DNA of 64,000 bases from Paenibacillus zeisoli. Lineage in GTDB: Bacteria; Bacillota; Bacilli; Paenibacillales; Paenibacillaceae. Location of the stretch: assembly GCF_003994465.1 (NCBI RefSeq), contig NZ_RZNX01000005.1, positions 124,001-188,000 on the forward strand, written 5' to 3'. This document shows positions 8,641-17,328 of the stretch, piece by piece. Made by a program: the position numbers and the translations under genes. Within the stretch, counting starts at the first letter, position 1; each line of letters begins with the position of its first letter. Under the pieces are notes generated by a model, which saw only the letters and a list, made by a program, of their open reading frames with translations, was not told where the DNA came from and did no database searches.

Positions 8641-9852
8641 GTGGAATTTTCGTGGAGAAAAAATCTTTATGTTCTCTGGAGCGGTGTATTCTTTTGCAGT
8701 ATGGCATATTCAATGGTGATTCCATTTCTATCCTTGTTCATCAGCCATGATTTGGGGGTAAGCACGAATGTCACCTTGTGGTCCGGACTGACCTTTGGGA
8801 TTACCTTTCTGGCTGGGGCCTTAATTGCCCCATACTGGGGATCACTCTCAGATAAATACGGACGTAAGCCGATGCTGCTGCGTTCGGGATTCTGTCTGTG
8901 TGGTGTCTATATTCTGACTTCATTAGTCCAAGATCCGTATCAGCTGCTCGGAGTCCGCATACTATCAGGTCTGCTGGCCGGGTATGTGCCCTCAGCTATT
9001 GCACTTGTAGCAACCAACACCCCCGAGAGAAATGTTGGCTATTCCCTTGGAATCATGTCAACGGCAGGAGCCGCAGGAAGTATTGTCGGGCCGATGATCG
9101 GAGGGGTTCTGAGCAAGTATATTGGTTACCGGGAATGCTTTCTGGCCGCAGGGGGCGTAGTATTGATCTCTGCACTGATCGCCTTGTTTTTCGTAAAAGA
9201 AGAGAACTTTCATCGGGATCAAGCCAGATCCCATGTACTGGATGATTTCAAGGAGGCAATCGCGAATCGTCCGTTGATCCGGCATCTGACTGTAGTGCTG
9301 ATCGTGACCACCTCGGTGATGGTGCTCGAACCTCTTTTGACGCTTTATGTTGTAGATTTGGGCGCTTCGATGGGGGATGCTTCCCTAAGCTCAGGAATTA
9401 TCTTCTCGGCTGTAGGTATTGCAACGGTCATTGCTGCGCCAATATGGGGCAAGATAGGCCAGCGAATCGGATACCAGAATACGCTGATTATTGGATTGGT
9501 CGGCGGAGGACTTGGTAACCTACTGCAGCTGGTCTTCCACAATTTATACGGGTTCGGAATTCTGAGATTCATGTATGGCTTGTTCTTCGCCGCGGTGTAT
9601 CCATCCCTGAACGCCTTAATTGTCAAGGCAACCGCGCCGGAATTTAGAGGGCGGGCGTTCAGCTTGAACCAGTCTGCCAATCAGCTTGGAGGCATGGCCG
9701 GTCCGATTGCAGGAGGGGCTGCGGCCGGGTTTATTCCCATCTCCTTCGTCTTTGTCCTTAACGGACTACTGCTTTTGATTACAGCCTGGGTACTAAAGCT
9801 TAACCCTTTGAGAAGAAGGATGCTCAGGGAGCAAACGGCTACCAAATCCTAG
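8641..9852 (+). CDS. MFS multidrug efflux transporter (MdtG-like)
   Basis: About 403 residues with 12 predicted membrane helices. The loop 2-3 motif is SLSDKYGRKPM. Several stretches, such as WSGLTFGITFLAGALIAPYW and RILSGLLAGYVPSA, match the MdtG/drug-proton antiporter group. The GTG at 8641 has AGAGGTG 6 nt upstream; a GTG at 8632 overlaps that site. It exports small molecules across the cytoplasmic membrane, substrate not predictable. Probably co-transcribed with the GNAT gene. Confidence 0.85.
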   Translation: MEFSWRKNLYVLWSGVFFCSMAYSMVIPFLSLFISHDLGVSTNVTLWSGLTFGITFLAGALIAPYWGSLSDKYGRKPMLLRSGFCLCGVYILTSLVQDPYQLLGVRILSGLLAGYVPSAIALVATNTPERNVGYSLGIMSTAGAAGSIVGPMIGGVLSKYIGYRECFLAAGGVVLISALIALFFVKEENFHRDQARSHVLDDFKEAIANRPLIRHLTVVLIVTTSVMVLEPLLTLYVVDLGASMGDASLSSGIIFSAVGIATVIAAPIWGKIGQRIGYQNTLIIGLVGGGLGNLLQLVFHNLYGFGILRFMYGLFFAAVYPSLNALIVKATAPEFRGRAFSLNQSANQLGGMAGPIAGGAAAGFIPISFVFVLNGLLLLITAWVLKLNPLRRRMLREQTATKS

Positions 9853-10063
9853 CGTTTCCATCACATTGAACTCAATTCAAGTTATCAAGGAACCACCTCT
9901 GTAAGTGACAGCCACGGCTCTTGGCTGCCTGCATAGGCTGGTTTCTTTTTTTGTTTTAGAAGGAGATTTTGGGCGTTTCTTCAGCCTGCGTTCAGCGTTT
10001 ATTAAGCTAAGATTAGTACACTATCTCTAGTGACAGAGCTGCAGAAGAGAGGAGAAATACAAC

Positions 10064-10522
10064 ATGGCAAAAAAAGATAAATGGCGCAAATGGAAAGCGA
10101 GCGCGGCAGGTATTCTCGCAGCGGGTCTGGCATTACAGTGGCTGAAAATGACGCCAGCTTTTGAAACCGCACACCAGCAGGTAGCTGCTCTGGATAGCGC
10201 AAGTGGAACTGTAGATCAGACGAACAGCACCGATTCAGATCGTGCGATAAATGATTGGCAAAATAATATGGATGAGAGTCAATTCCAGCCTCAGGATGGA
10301 CACCCAGGTCATCACAGGGATTTTCAATCTTGGGAGAGCGGAGACGGCTCTTACGACGGCTCGAATAGCAGTTCTGTCAGCGGCTCGATGGATAGCTCGA
10401 ATAACGGCTCCAATGGCAGCTCTAGAGACATCTCGAATGGAAGCTCTGAGGGAAACTCGAATGACGGGTTCTCTGACCAGGCACCTTCTTCATCCTTCCA
10501 GACCCGGTCAGGTGGATCATGA
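10064..10522 (+). CDS. Membrane-anchored Ser/Gly/Asn-rich protein of the ApbE module
   Basis: 152 residues: a basic N terminus (MAKKDKWRKWK), one hydrophobic segment (residues 13-30), then about 110 residues of hydrophilic low-complexity sequence rich in Ser, Gly, Asn and Asp, probably outside the membrane. No cysteine and no heme or flavin attachment motif is visible. The stop overlaps the next gene's ATG by 4 nt, so it is translationally coupled to an ApbE-like gene. A role as spacer or scaffold for a surface electron-transfer module is inference. Confidence 0.65.
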   Translation: MAKKDKWRKWKASAAGILAAGLALQWLKMTPAFETAHQQVAALDSASGTVDQTNSTDSDRAINDWQNNMDESQFQPQDGHPGHHRDFQSWESGDGSYDGSNSSSVSGSMDSSNNGSNGSSRDISNGSSEGNSNDGFSDQAPSSSFQTRSGGS

Positions 10523-11526
10523 GTACGCTCCGAACCGAATCACCTGCGTGGACAACAGAGTTTAGGGCAATGAATACCAGAGTAGAAGTTCATTTATCGG
10601 TATCGGAGCTTAGTCAGTTCAAGACCTACGCCCTAAGAGTACAGAATTGGTTTGAGGTTCAGGAAAGACGATTCAGCCGGTTTATTTCTACGAGCGAGCT
10701 TTGTAACTTGAACGCGTCATCTGGTTGGGTAAATGTATCCCCTGCCATGTCGGAGGTGCTGAGTTTGGCGCGGCAGTTCACTCGACTTAGCGAAGGTGCC
10801 TTTAAACCTGCGATTCTGCCCGAGCTGGAATGGCTGGGATATGATCGCACTTTTGAAGAGCTTGAGACGCATCAGAGCAGGAAGAGAAACGGAGAATCTT
10901 CGGTTGAAGCTATCCCCTCCAGGAGATGGTTATTCGATCCGGTGACCCGTATGTTCAGAAGAGATCCGGGGACAACCCTTGACCTTGGCGGCATCGTAAA
11001 GAGTTGGTGTGTGCAGGAGATCAGCAAGTGGCTTCGAGCACAGTCAGATATAGAAGCGTTCTGCATTAATGCAGGCGGGGACTTGACCGTCTGGAATCGC
11101 CATGCATCCGGGAAGCGGTGGACCATTCAAATCGAAGACCCCTTTGAGCCCCAAAGGGACATCGTCGGCTTGGAGCTGCATAGCGGCGCAGCAGCCACTT
11201 CAAGCCGTACCAAGAGAAAGTGGGTTGGCCCAAATGGAGTGGAGGTTCATCATTTGATCGATCCACGAACCGGATCATCAGCTGAGGGGAATATTGTACA
11301 ATGCACCGTACTGGGCAGCCATCTTCCTGAATGTGAAGTCATCTCGAAGAGCATGTGCATTCTTGGTGAAATCGAAGGACTAGCCTGGCTAACGCGTCAA
11401 AATCTTACCCATACCCTGATATGGGTGGACGAGGAGTTCCGGATCCATTACCGCGGGCCTAAAGATCAGCTAGAACCTATTACAGCTAAGCTAAAACTGG
11501 ATTTCGTACATGATATTCAAATTTAA
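10519..11526 (+). CDS. ApbE-like FAD:protein FMN transferase
   Basis: 335 residues with ApbE family landmarks: an N-terminal AMNTRVEVHL, a FKPAILPELEWLGYD region, the flavin-binding TLDLGGIVKSW, AATSSRT in place of the usual ATSG, and HHLIDPRTG. ApbE attaches FMN to a Thr/Ser of target proteins using FAD and divalent metal. There is no signal peptide or lipobox, so it would act in the cytoplasm, unlike many secreted ApbE proteins. It lies between a low-complexity membrane protein and a ferric-reductase-like membrane protein. No visible target with the usual SGAT motif is encoded beside it. Confidence 0.82.
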   Translation: MSTLRTESPAWTTEFRAMNTRVEVHLSVSELSQFKTYALRVQNWFEVQERRFSRFISTSELCNLNASSGWVNVSPAMSEVLSLARQFTRLSEGAFKPAILPELEWLGYDRTFEELETHQSRKRNGESSVEAIPSRRWLFDPVTRMFRRDPGTTLDLGGIVKSWCVQEISKWLRAQSDIEAFCINAGGDLTVWNRHASGKRWTIQIEDPFEPQRDIVGLELHSGAAATSSRTKRKWVGPNGVEVHHLIDPRTGSSAEGNIVQCTVLGSHLPECEVISKSMCILGEIEGLAWLTRQNLTHTLIWVDEEFRIHYRGPKDQLEPITAKLKLDFVHDIQI

Positions 11527-11553
11527 TACAAGATCAGATAAGGAGGAGTCACG

Positions 11554-12117
11554 ATGTCGGATTGGTTAATGAGCCTTCCCATATGGGAGGCTATAAGGGT
11601 ATCAGGGATTGTGTCATATTTGCTTCTGTTCTCAGGAATGATGCTCGGCATCCTGCATGGAATGCCGTCTTTTGCGGGCAAGACCAAAGCCGTACTCTAT
11701 AAATGGCATACCCGCTCGACCTGGGCAGGGTTTCTCATAGGAATTACACACGGAATGATCATTTATGTTGATCAGTACAGTCCTTTCACCTGGAAGGAAA
11801 TCTGGATTCCGTTCACCACTCCCACTCATCCGGTCGCATACGGTGTAGGGACTCTCGCGGTATATGGTATGCTGATACTGCTGTTGACCAGTGATCTAAG
11901 AAATAAGATTAAAAAACCGCTTTGGTACGCGGTTCATCTGCTCTCTTATCCCATATTCTTCATGGCCTTGTTCCACGGTATATTCACAGGCAGTGATACG
12001 GGAACCGCAGCAGCCAAGCTGATGTATGCACTGACGGGAATAGGCTTGATAGGTATGACAGTCTACCGTATGACCTTGAAGGGGAACCGCACAGGACACG
12101 TGAAATTGTCGAAATAG
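11554..12117 (+). CDS. Ferric reductase-like transmembrane (cytochrome b-type) protein
   Basis: 187 residues with five to six membrane helices and histidines spaced for heme b binding: His in YKWHTRS and GITHGM, and in YAVHLLSYPIFFMALFHG. This matches the ferric-reductase-like/YedZ-type membrane domain without cytosolic FAD/NAD domains. AAGGAGGAG lies upstream of the ATG, 27 nt after the apbE-like gene. It would pass electrons across the cytoplasmic membrane; donor and acceptor are unknown. Confidence 0.78.
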   Translation: MSDWLMSLPIWEAIRVSGIVSYLLLFSGMMLGILHGMPSFAGKTKAVLYKWHTRSTWAGFLIGITHGMIIYVDQYSPFTWKEIWIPFTTPTHPVAYGVGTLAVYGMLILLLTSDLRNKIKKPLWYAVHLLSYPIFFMALFHGIFTGSDTGTAAAKLMYALTGIGLIGMTVYRMTLKGNRTGHVKLSK

Positions 12118-12180
12118 AGGGCTTTTCATCTAATCCTACCGTAGCGTTTAAAATTAAATAAAAAGGTTAAATTACAAGTA

Positions 12181-12214
12181 ACCGGGTCAGAGGAAAGAAG
12201 TTCCTTTACCCGGT
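12181..12214 (+). terminator. Hairpin after the ApbE module
   Basis: ACCGGGT (12181-12187) pairs with ACCCGGT (12208-12214), with AGGAA/TTCCT forming the upper stem. Only a broken T-rich tract follows, so it may be a weak terminator or a 5' element of the small ORF that begins 28 nt later. Confidence 0.5.
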
Positions 12215-12241
12215 TTAACTAACTCTTTGGAGGTGGGCATG

Positions 12242-12379
12242 ATGGCTATTGACCGTTTTATTCTAAGAAAACTGGAGAAGTGTGATCATGAACTAGTCCG
12301 TCGTAATCTGCTGACGTTATTCCTTATTCGAGTCGAGAAAGCATGGCATGAGGAAGAGGTCCAGAGAACAGCGGGTTAA
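12242..12379 (+). CDS. Small 45-residue protein
   Basis: ATG at 12242 (a tandem ATG at 12239 is closer to the site) is preceded by TTTGGAGGTG at good spacing. The 45 codons encode a highly charged, probably helical protein (begins MAIDRFILRKLEKCDHE). It has the look of a regulatory micro-protein, but I do not recognise a family. It follows a hairpin and is convergent with a short minus-strand gene. Confidence 0.55.
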   Translation: MAIDRFILRKLEKCDHELVRRNLLTLFLIRVEKAWHEEEVQRTAG

Positions 12380-12444
12380 ACCAGCTCTCCATGGACCTCA
12401 GTCTTGCCTTATGTGTGATTCCTTAATATCAATTCTCACAAGTA

Positions 12445-12684
12445 TTAATATAAAGAGAGAGCTAAGGAATCAAATTCGCTCTTGCTATGAAGAATCGCTT
12501 CTGAGCCTTCAATTTCAATGCTGATCAATGACGTGAGACATTTCTTAAGTGCTCTCTTACCGGTTGTGAACTTCTTCTCAAGCGCGCTTGTCAAAAGTTT
12601 AATAGTTCGTTGGATGGGCTGTTTGCTTTCTGCTGCAAAGTAAACAGGAACCGTGTTGTTCTGGAATTTAATCAGGATTCTCAA
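12445..12684 (-). CDS. Small conserved-looking hypothetical protein
   Basis: A 79-residue protein from TTG at 12684, which has AGAGGTGA 5-6 nt upstream; GTG at 12693 is part of that site. It is basic, with no signal peptide and no recognised motif. Its low-G+C codon use differs somewhat from the neighbours. No function is proposed. Confidence 0.5.
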   Translation of the reverse strand: MRILIKFQNNTVPVYFAAESKQPIQRTIKLLTSALEKKFTTGKRALKKCLTSLISIEIEGSEAILHSKSEFDSLALSLY

Positions 12685-12693
12685 CTTAATCAC

Positions 12694-13038
12694 CTCTATA
12701 CAGTGGTTTCATAATATAATACTAAAACACAATTATTAAAATAAGCTTAAAAAAACCTTATAACTTCCTAAATAAATAAATGGATGAGAGGCACTTGCTG
12801 TCTCTTTTTGCTGTTTACCCTTAAAAGATAGTGCTGACACTCATCCTCTTAAATTTAGATACGTATAGGAGATATTAAAAGTAACAGCCTTAGTTGAAAC
12901 TAAGATAAATTACCCATTTTTATGGGCATTTTGTAACAAATAAAGTAAGAGCAGCAAGCCTCTAGTGGTCAACAGTGATATGATTATAGATATAGATCCT
13001 TTTTAATAGAGATTGAATCGAAAGGCTGGGTAGCATTC
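12694..13038. other. A+T-rich intergenic region upstream of the T7SS operon
   Basis: 345 bp with no gene that I can support. It holds a short hairpin with T-run (12787-12809) and a CCCAT/ATGGG mini-hairpin near 12913-12926. Candidate promoter elements for the operon are weak: TGGTCA (12966-12971) with GATATA 17 bp downstream. No strong sigma-A promoter was found, so activation by a regulator is possible. Confidence 0.5.
12787..12809 (+). terminator. Short terminator-like hairpin
   Basis: AGAGGCA (12787-12793) pairs with TGTCTCT (12799-12805), with one G-T wobble, followed by TTTT. There is no plus-strand gene immediately upstream, so it could end a small RNA or read-through from 12.4 kb. Confidence 0.4.
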
Positions 13039-13320
13039 GTGATTGTAACCGTATGTAAAGGCAGAGATCAGGCAGAGTGGTTCGACATTGAGTTCTCTCC
13101 TGAGACTAAAGCCTTGGACCTGCTTAGACTGCTTATACAGGAAGTCGCATATCAACCCTTAATAGATGAAGAGAAAGTTAGATATATTCTTGAAGGCAGG
13201 CTGCCGGAGGGTCCATGGTTCCCTATTCCGAATTCGAGCGAAGCCCGAAATAGCGGACTAATGGAGGGGGCTTTTGTCAGAATACAGCGCACATATAGCA
13301 CCATTGATGAAGGAATATGA
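13039..13320 (+). CDS. YukD/EsaB-like ubiquitin-fold protein of the T7SS
   Basis: 93 residues with a beta-grasp-like pattern: MIVTVCKGRDQAEWFDIEF strand pair, helix ALDLLRLLIQEV, then YILEGRLPEG and a C-terminal strand. Size, fold pattern and position directly before essC match YukD/EsaB, the small ubiquitin-like cytoplasmic component of Bacillota T7SS. The GTG start has only a weak binding site (AAAGG). First gene of an eight-gene operon; essC follows after 30 nt. Confidence 0.65.
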   Translation: MIVTVCKGRDQAEWFDIEFSPETKALDLLRLLIQEVAYQPLIDEEKVRYILEGRLPEGPWFPIPNSSEARNSGLMEGAFVRIQRTYSTIDEGI

Positions 13321-13350
13321 AACTAGTAATTTGGAGCTAGGAGGAGTTCG

Positions 13351-16300
13351 GTGAGTATTCTCTATCAAAGATCACCTAGAATGAAAAAGTCAATTGAGTC
13401 TGCTCAGATAGAAATGTTGAAGCCGCCAGAAGGGCCTTCTAGACCCGTGTTCTCGCCTTTGTTGTTTGTATGGCCATCACTGCTAACCGTAATCACAGTA
13501 GGGGTTATCATATACTTAAATATTACTGCAGACAAGCTGGGTTCGCATTTTACGATGTATGAAGGAATTGCCCTCATTGTGGTGCTCCTAACGTATACGC
13601 TGCCCTTTGCGATGTACTGGGCTAGGAACAGAGATTTTGATCAGAAGCAAAAGGAAAGGGAACTCAAATATAGCACAATCCTTGATAAATATAAGGAAGA
13701 ATTCGAGACAAAAGCTTCCCAGCAGAGGGAACTGCTTCTCTCCGTACACCGGCATCCTGAATTGGCCGTGGACATTGTCTCCGAGCGATCCGCAGCCTTA
13801 TGGGAGAGATCCGCAGGAGATGCGGACTTCCTGGAGGTCAGAGCAGGTACAGGAAGCGTACCTTTTCATGTGGAGATTAAGGCACCTAGAAAGAATGAAT
13901 TTGTAGATGACCCGCTGGTTGATCAGGCTATTGGGATGCAAGAAAGATATCAATATGTGCCTGATTGTCCTGTTACCCTTCCTTTAATAGAAGGCGGAAT
14001 TATTGGCCTTGTTGGAAATGGGGAGGAAGTTCGCAGCCTGGTTCGCGCTTTGATTGCGCAAGTTACTATTAACCATTCACCCGATGAGGTGAAACTTGCT
14101 GCATTTATAGGGGAGACCGAGCGGGAGCATTGGGACTGGATGCGCTATTTTCCACATTTATGGAATGAAGGGAAGGATCGCAGGTTCATAGCTGCCAATC
14201 CGATTCAGATCCGGGAACTCGCTGAGTGGCTGTATCAGCAGCTTGGTCCGCGAATTGCAAGACAGGAGAGATCTTATGGCCAGGTCCAAAAGGTGGATCA
14301 GCCTTATTATATTACACTTCTGACTCAAGATCGGCTGATTGAGGACGAAGCGCTATATGCGTTGTTAATGAACCAGGAGGAAGGCCTGAATGCTTCTGTA
14401 CTGGTCCTGGCGGACTCCACAGAGAATTTGCCGAGACAATGCAAGCTTATTGTAGAGTGTAAAGGAACGAATGCGGCGTACATTTTCAGAAAAGAAGATG
14501 GAGTGGCGGTAACCCAGCAGATGACGGTGGACCGCATATCTCTTCAGCAAATGGATTCATTAGCCCGAAGAATGGCGCCGATTGAGCTGAAGAAGTCTTC
14601 AGCTGGGGAAATTCCTTCAGCCTTAACCCTTCTTGAACTGCTGGGAATTAAGCAACTCTCGGATTATGACATTGCTGCATCATGGGAACGGAATCGCTTT
14701 CCGCAGATGCTACCGGTACCTTTAGGCGTAAAGGCCGGCGGCAAAACGATGCATTTACAGCTTCATGACAAGATAGAGCGTCAGGGTCATGGTCCACATG
14801 GTCTTATAGCGGGCACGACGGGATCAGGTAAAAGTGAACTGCTCCAATCCTTGGTTGGAAGTGTGGCGATGGAATATCATCCGCATGATGTCAACTTCCT
14901 GCTTATTGACTACAAGGGTGGAGGCATGTCGAATGTATTGGAGGCATTCCCCCATGTCGTGGGTTCTCTGACGAATTTGGACAAACAAATGATTCATCGC
15001 GCAAAAGTATCACTTCGGGCCGAGCTTGTGCGGAGGCAGCAGATTCTCAAGGATGCTGGAAATCTCCAGCATATCGACGAATATTATCTGCTCCAGACAG
15101 GTGAACCTCTGCCGCATTTAATTGTAATGATTGATGAGTTCGCAGAGCTGAAACGGGATCATCCGGATTTCATGGATGAGTTAATCAGTATAGCTGCAAT
15201 TGGCAGAACACTGGGTTTACATTTGATTCTGGCGACCCAGAAGCCATCCGGTGTAGTCGATGACAAGATCTGGAGCAATGCCAGGTTCCGGATCTGCCTC
15301 CGGGTTCAGGAGGAAAGCGACAGCAGGGACATGCTTAAAGTGCCGGATGCCGCATGGATTACCAAATCAGGACGCGGGTATTTCCAGGTCGGCAGCGGGG
15401 AAGTATTCGAGCAGCTTCAATTCGCCTGGAGCAGTGCTCCATATTTGGTTGAAGGGAAAGCCCCGGCTGAGATCTTCAAGCTCGGACTAAGTGGGGAACG
15501 AGTACCTTTAGTCTTGAATGAGTCTTTGCCGGTGTCATCAGCCCACCATACCTCTAAGCAGTTGCAAGAGGTGATCAGGTCTGTACAGCAGACAGCAGAG
15601 AATTTGGGAATTACTCCACTAGTGGGGCCATGGCTTCCTCCTCTGCCAGAGCAAATTGGGCCTCTGGAAATTTATGATGAGGTTGAGAACAAAGAAGGAT
15701 TGTCAGCCGTAGTTGGATTGGCTGATGATATTACCGGGCAGCAGCAGCTTCCACTACAAATAGAACTGGATGATGGACATCTACTTATCTATGGGATGCC
15801 TGGTTCAGGGAAAACCACCTTCATTCAAACCTTAATTATGTCTTTGGCTAAGCGCTATTCTCCTGAGTCTTGGGTAGGGTACGTGGTGGATATGGGAAGA
15901 ACGATGAAGGAATTCGCTAGCCTTCCACATATCGGCAATGTCATCACGCCTGAGGACCAAGATCGCGTGTCCCGGTTATTTCGGTATCTGCTGCTTACAT
16001 CAAATGAACGAAGACAGCAATTCGTACAAGCTGGCGTGAAGACTGCGGCGGAATACCGCAGATCTGTGAATCCACAACTACCGGAAATTGTAGTCGTCAT
16101 CGATGATTATTATCTGTTCAAAGGTTCATTTCCTGCTGAAAATGAAAAGCTGGATCTCATTCTGCGCGAGGGTGCAGCAGCCGGGATACGTGTGATCCTT
16201 AGCGCGAATCGTGTTGGAGATATTCTGGAGAAGCTGCGCAGCAGTATACCAAGATGCATAGCCTTCCAGATTGCTGATCCGGGAGATTATTACTATATGG

Positions 16301-17328
16301 GCTTACGCGCAGCTGGCGGAGCAGATATACAACAGCCACCTGGACGGGGGCATGTCAAATGGGAGTCCCGTGTATTGGAATTCCAGGGCTCACTTCCTTC
16401 GCCGGGTGAGAATGAGATCGAGAGAGCAGAACTGCTGCGTTATCAGATATTTGAGCTGGATCGAAGCTGGAGAGGCCCGCGTCCTGAACCTATTCGTGAA
16501 CTGCCGGTCGCATTGACTCTGGATGAAGTGGTTCAGGAGTGTGTCCACAGCGGAATTCGAGCTCCGCTTGGAATCAGAGTCGAGGATCTTAAGCCTTTCG
16601 GGGCAGATCTGGAATTAGGACCCCACTTTCTTGTAGGAGCACCTATGGAGGCGGGAAAGACTTTATTTCTGACAAGCTGGCTCTTGTCACTTGCCTGGAA
16701 TTATCCACCGGAGCAGCTTGAGATCTACACGGTAGATAACCGTCACTCCACAAATGAGCTGGCTGGACTGCAAGGGATTCCTCATATTAAAGGCAACTGC
16801 TTTGGAGACAAGGGACTTGCCGAAATGGTTGACAAGCTCTTTGATCATCAAGGGGATGTCTCCGATTCAGTGGGAATGTCTTATTCGCCAAGAGCCACCA
16901 AGCTGCTGATGATTGATGATGCGGATTTACTTGCCCGTCAAATGCAGGATTTCACGCTTAAAGACAAACTTACAGGTCTCATAAGGAAATCGAGAGAACT
17001 GGGTGTTCATGTCATAATCTCAGGTGTGCCGTCTGACTTTCCAACCTTTGGAGTGGATTGGTTCACCGAGATCCGAAACTGCCAAAGCGGATTTCTGCTG
17101 GGAAGCCGGGATGCGAATGACCTGAGTTTTTTCCGGATTCCGATGTCAGAGACCCAAGCGGGTAATGGCGAGCTGCCCGTTCTGCCGCCAGGGCAGGGTT
17201 ATTATGTAAGACGTAAGTACGATAAAATTAAAGCAGCTCTGCCATTTACCAATATCGAAGCGAAAGAGGAATGGATCAATAAGATTGGGGAAAAGTGGAA
17301 GGTGTTAGTCGGAGAGGAGGTGGGCTAA
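13351..17328 (+). CDS. essC: EssC/EccC-type T7SS ATPase without FHA domains
   Basis: 1325 residues. There are two membrane helices near residues 36-58 and 68-90, a DUF-like linker, then three FtsK/SpoIIIE-type ATPase domains. Domain 1 has GTTGSGKSE (about 488) and MIDEFAEL (about 590); domain 2 has GMPGSGKTT (about 815) and VIDDYYLF (about 911); domain 3 has APMEAGKT (about 1096, first Gly replaced by Ala) and LMIDDADLL (about 1183). This is the motor of type VII secretion, which docks WXG100 substrates on its C-terminal domain. Unlike S. aureus EssC and B. subtilis YukB (about 1480-1495 residues), no N-terminal FHA domains are present, giving an actinobacterial EccC-like layout. GTG start with AGGAGGAG. 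Confidence 0.93.
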   Translation: MSILYQRSPRMKKSIESAQIEMLKPPEGPSRPVFSPLLFVWPSLLTVITVGVIIYLNITADKLGSHFTMYEGIALIVVLLTYTLPFAMYWARNRDFDQKQKERELKYSTILDKYKEEFETKASQQRELLLSVHRHPELAVDIVSERSAALWERSAGDADFLEVRAGTGSVPFHVEIKAPRKNEFVDDPLVDQAIGMQERYQYVPDCPVTLPLIEGGIIGLVGNGEEVRSLVRALIAQVTINHSPDEVKLAAFIGETEREHWDWMRYFPHLWNEGKDRRFIAANPIQIRELAEWLYQQLGPRIARQERSYGQVQKVDQPYYITLLTQDRLIEDEALYALLMNQEEGLNASVLVLADSTENLPRQCKLIVECKGTNAAYIFRKEDGVAVTQQMTVDRISLQQMDSLARRMAPIELKKSSAGEIPSALTLLELLGIKQLSDYDIAASWERNRFPQMLPVPLGVKAGGKTMHLQLHDKIERQGHGPHGLIAGTTGSGKSELLQSLVGSVAMEYHPHDVNFLLIDYKGGGMSNVLEAFPHVVGSLTNLDKQMIHRAKVSLRAELVRRQQILKDAGNLQHIDEYYLLQTGEPLPHLIVMIDEFAELKRDHPDFMDELISIAAIGRTLGLHLILATQKPSGVVDDKIWSNARFRICLRVQEESDSRDMLKVPDAAWITKSGRGYFQVGSGEVFEQLQFAWSSAPYLVEGKAPAEIFKLGLSGERVPLVLNESLPVSSAHHTSKQLQEVIRSVQQTAENLGITPLVGPWLPPLPEQIGPLEIYDEVENKEGLSAVVGLADDITGQQQLPLQIELDDGHLLIYGMPGSGKTTFIQTLIMSLAKRYSPESWVGYVVDMGRTMKEFASLPHIGNVITPEDQDRVSRLFRYLLLTSNERRQQFVQAGVKTAAEYRRSVNPQLPEIVVVIDDYYLFKGSFPAENEKLDLILREGAAAGIRVILSANRVGDILEKLRSSIPRCIAFQIADPGDYYYMGLRAAGGADIQQPPGRGHVKWESRVLEFQGSLPSPGENEIERAELLRYQIFELDRSWRGPRPEPIRELPVALTLDEVVQECVHSGIRAPLGIRVEDLKPFGADLELGPHFLVGAPMEAGKTLFLTSWLLSLAWNYPPEQLEIYTVDNRHSTNELAGLQGIPHIKGNCFGDKGLAEMVDKLFDHQGDVSDSVGMSYSPRATKLLMIDDADLLARQMQDFTLKDKLTGLIRKSRELGVHVIISGVPSDFPTFGVDWFTEIRNCQSGFLLGSRDANDLSFFRIPMSETQAGNGELPVLPPGQGYYVRRKYDKIKAALPFTNIEAKEEWINKIGEKWKVLVGEEVG

